From assembly GCA_003567615.1 (NCBI GenBank), contig PWZC01000386.1, positions 1 to 7,468 of the forward strand: DNA of 7,468 bases, in the 5' to 3' direction. The translations under genes were made by a program, and so were the position numbers. The DNA is from Gemmatimonadota bacterium (GTDB lineage: Bacteria > Gemmatimonadota > Gemmatimonadetes > Longimicrobiales > Gaopeijiaceae). A model generated the notes under the pieces. The model was not told where the DNA came from and did not search any database. It worked only from the letters and a program-made list of their open reading frames with translations. Below, one piece after another: positions 5,901 through 7,468 of the stretch (the first letter of the stretch is position 1; each line of letters opens with the position of its first letter).

Positions 5901-6487
5901 GGTCTCCGGAGGGCTCGGCGGATCAGTTCATCGGGCTCGTCGTCGGGCGCCCCGTCGTCGAGGGCGGCGCGGACGGCCCGCTCGGCATCGGCCATCCCCA
6001 TCCCCAGCGCCGTGAGGGCCCGGACCGCAGCCTGGGCCCCACCCTCGGCGGGAATCGGGTCCGAGGGATCGTGGAGCGCCAGATCCCGAACCCGGTCCGA
6101 GAGCTCCAGCGCCAGGCGCTCCGCCGTCTTCTTCCCCACGCCGGGCACCTGTACCAGGACCGCCACCTCCCGATCGGTGAGGGCCCGGACGAGGCGGGCG
6201 GGGGAGAAGGTGGAGAGCATGGCCAGCGCCAGCTTGGTACCGACACCCGAGGCGCCCAGGAGGCGCTGGAAGAGGAGCCGCTCCCCCACCTCCATGAACC
6301 CGTAGAGGGCCACCGCATCTTCCCGGACCACCTGCAGGGTTCGAAGCTCCACCGCGTCACCCGTCTCCGGGAGGCGCGGCACCACCGAGAGGGGGATCTC
6401 CACCTCGTAGACCACGCCACCGGCCGTGGCCACCTCGACCCGTCCCTCCTCCCGGGAGAGAAGGGTGCCCCGAAGCCGGCTGATCAC
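5897..6487 (-). CDS. ruvA: Holliday junction DNA helicase subunit RuvA
   Basis: RuvA binds the four-way junction as a tetramer and loads RuvB. The 196-residue protein matches the family length of about 200. Domain I (OB fold) spans about 1-63, starts ISRLRGTL, and ends REDAVALYGF (55-64), whose Glu56-Asp57 correspond to the acidic pin. Domain II holds two helix-hairpin-helix motifs, LLGASGVGTKLALAML (76-91) and LVQVPGVGKKTAERLALEL (111-129). A short acidic/proline linker (about 138-149) leads to domain III (about 150-196), which contacts RuvB. The start is GTG at 6487, overlapping the ruvC stop (GTGA, 6484-6487), with GGAG 6 nt upstream. The frame stays open far upstream into ruvC, but the GTG gives the conserved N-terminus. 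Confidence 0.97.
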   Translation of the reverse strand: MISRLRGTLLSREEGRVEVATAGGVVYEVEIPLSVVPRLPETGDAVELRTLQVVREDAVALYGFMEVGERLLFQRLLGASGVGTKLALAMLSTFSPARLVRALTDREVAVLVQVPGVGKKTAERLALELSDRVRDLALHDPSDPIPAEGGAQAAVRALTALGMGMADAERAVRAALDDGAPDDEPDELIRRALRRP

Positions 6488-7011
6488 GACCCGCTCCGGC
6501 GACGGGCGAAGCGGTGCGGAAGGGCGCCTGCCATGGCTCCGGCAACCCCCACCGTCAGGTGACAGAGGGCGGCGGCCACCCCATCGGCGGCGTCGGAAGG
6601 TCGGGGCGGCTCCTTGAGGCGCAGGCGCTCCTGCACCATGAAGCCCACCTGCTCCTTGGTGGCCCCGCCGTTCCCCACCACCGCCTTCTTGATCTCCCGG
6701 GGGGAGTATTCGGCGATGGCCAGGTCCCGGAGGGAGGCGGCCACGAGCACGGCCCCCCGAGCATGCCCCAACACCAGGGCGCTCCGCACATTCTTCCCCT
6801 GGAACACGGCCTCCACCGAAACCACGTCGGGGGTGAAGCGCCCCAACACCTGGTCCACTCCCTCGAAGATCTCCCGGATCCGCCGATGGAGGGGGGCCTT
6901 GGGCGTGGGTCGGAAGACCCCGCACTCCAGGAGGGAGAGGCTGCCAGACTCCTGTCGCACCACCCCGTACCCGGTGGCCGTTGTTCCGGGATCGATGCCC
7001 ACCACGATCAA
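6484..7011 (-). CDS. ruvC: Crossover junction endodeoxyribonuclease RuvC
   Basis: RuvC is the dimeric resolvase that nicks Holliday junctions symmetrically, completing the RuvAB reaction. From the TTG at 7011 the product is 175 residues, the normal size, and begins MIVVGIDPGTTATGYGVV. The four acidic metal-binding residues are present: Asp7 (GIDPG), Glu67 (SVEAVF), Asp140 and Asp143 (RPSDAADG). The conserved EYSPREIKKAVVGNGGATKEQV covers 101-122. The start is inferred from alignment to the family pattern. No ATG is near, TTG is followed by two GTG codons at 7005 and 7002 as alternatives, and no clear Shine-Dalgarno is present. It lies 5 nt after the yebC stop, so coupled initiation is likely. 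A longer open frame extends upstream into yebC and is rejected. The C-terminal tail is basic (HRFARRRSGS). Confidence 0.96.
   Translation of the reverse strand: MIVVGIDPGTTATGYGVVRQESGSLSLLECGVFRPTPKAPLHRRIREIFEGVDQVLGRFTPDVVSVEAVFQGKNVRSALVLGHARGAVLVAASLRDLAIAEYSPREIKKAVVGNGGATKEQVGFMVQERLRLKEPPRPSDAADGVAAALCHLTVGVAGAMAGALPHRFARRRSGS
6494..6497 (-). promoter_or_regulatory. Ribosome binding site of ruvA
   Basis: GGAG on the minus strand lies inside the ruvC 3' end, 6 nt before the GTG at 6487. It fixes the ruvA start in a frame that is open much further upstream. Confidence 0.55.
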
Positions 7012-7016
7012 GGAGC

Positions 7017-7468
7017 TCAGGAGAGGGCCTCGGCCATCACCTTCTCGTCGATGTTGGCGTTGGAGTACACCTTCTGCACGTCGTCGTGGTCGTCCAACGC
7101 ATCCAGGAGCTTCAAGAGAGCCTCGGCTTCGGCACCCCCCACATCCATCTCGATCTTGGGGATCATGGCCAGCTCGGCGTGGGAGAACTCCACCCCCCCC
7201 TCCTTGAGCCCATTCTGGACCTGGTGGAAAGACGAGACGTCGGTATGCACGACGAACTCCTCCTCTTCCCGGGTCATGTCCTCGGCTCCCGCCTCCAGCG
7301 CCGCCTCCAACACGGCCTCTTCGTGATACCGGGAGGCGTCCACGAAAATCTGGCCCTTCCGGTCGAACTGCCACGCCACGGACCCGTCGGTCCCCAGGTT
7401 GCCTCCATTCTTCTCCAGGGTGTGGCGAACCTCGGCTACCGTGCGCTTCAGGTTGTCCGTGGTGGCGG
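7017..7468 (-). CDS. yebC: YebC/PmpR family protein, 5' end truncated by the window
   Basis: The last 149 residues are visible; the family is about 240-250 residues, so roughly the first 40 percent is outside. The fragment begins ATTDNLKRTVAEVRHTLEKN, the strongly conserved segment of YebC. GGNLGTDGSVAWQFDRKG follows, then acidic alpha/beta domains, and the C-terminal DDHDDVQKVYSNANI is typical. The family was first described as transcription regulators (PmpR). More recent work links several members to translation, including help at proline-rich stalls, so the precise role here is open. yebC directly upstream of ruvC is a very common bacterial arrangement. The GTG at 7379 that would open a 120-codon frame is an internal Val codon, not the start. 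Confidence 0.96.
   Translation of the reverse strand, partial: ATTDNLKRTVAEVRHTLEKNGGNLGTDGSVAWQFDRKGQIFVDASRYHEEAVLEAALEAGAEDMTREEEEFVVHTDVSSFHQVQNGLKEGGVEFSHAELAMIPKIEMDVGGAEAEALLKLLDALDDHDDVQKVYSNANIDEKVMAEALS

Noticed and set aside
4788..6305. 505-codon plus-strand open frame antisense to ruvB and ruvA, reading ESAIPE repeats from the 18-bp array
   Set aside because: It is fully antisense to intact ruvB and ruvA and shows no family signature; the peptide repeat is only the 18-bp repeat read backwards.
6484..7374. Extended 296-residue version of RuvC
   Set aside because: The extension overlaps the conserved yebC C-terminus; RuvC similarity begins at the TTG at 7011.

Overview
The window is a compact, GC-rich stretch of bacterial chromosome in which every gene I can support lies on the minus strand. 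Transcription runs from the right edge (7468) to the left edge (1). In that order the genes are yebC (5' end cut off), ruvC, ruvA, ruvB, queA, tgt, yajC, def, fmt and a ThiE/TenI-family gene (3' end cut off). All are core housekeeping families. I see no mobile element, tRNA, rRNA, CRISPR array or defence-like cassette. The strong G/C bias at third codon positions, the use of GTG and TTG starts, and the yebC-ruvCAB-queA-tgt-yajC-def-fmt order suggest a high-GC Gram-negative-type lineage. Gemmatimonadota is my best guess, but it is a weak inference from gene order and protein flavour, not a demonstrated assignment.

Layout from right to left: 7468-7017 is the YebC C-terminal part. 7011-4860 holds the Holliday-junction resolvasome genes ruvC, ruvA and ruvB. 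4867-2514 holds the last two shared steps of tRNA queuosine modification that act on tRNA (queA, tgt). 2513-2448 is a 66-nt gap, the only real intergenic space. 2447-2121 is yajC, a Sec translocon accessory membrane protein. 2118-638 is def-fmt, the N-formylmethionine pair. 641-1 is the ThiE/TenI-like gene. Four junctions are 4-nt stop/start overlaps (ruvC/ruvA, ruvA/ruvB, queA/tgt, fmt/thiE-like), two are 5-nt gaps, and one is a 2-nt gap. This looks like one long transcription unit with translational coupling. No stretch longer than 300 bases lacks a gene.

Functionally the cluster joins recombination repair (RuvABC), tRNA wobble modification (QueA, Tgt), translation-linked functions (YebC, Def, Fmt) and protein export (YajC). 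The most unusual structure is an 18-bp tandem repeat, just over three copies at 4821-4876, lying exactly on the ruvB/queA junction. Each copy carries a ruvB-frame stop overlapping a queA-frame start. Lesser oddities are a ThiE/TenI-like protein whose active-site motifs look more like TenI than ThiE, a His-to-Pro change in a conserved QueA motif, a small insertion in Tgt, and repeated TCAGGT hexamers plus a GC hairpin in the tgt-yajC gap. I do not see evidence for an undescribed multi-gene system here.
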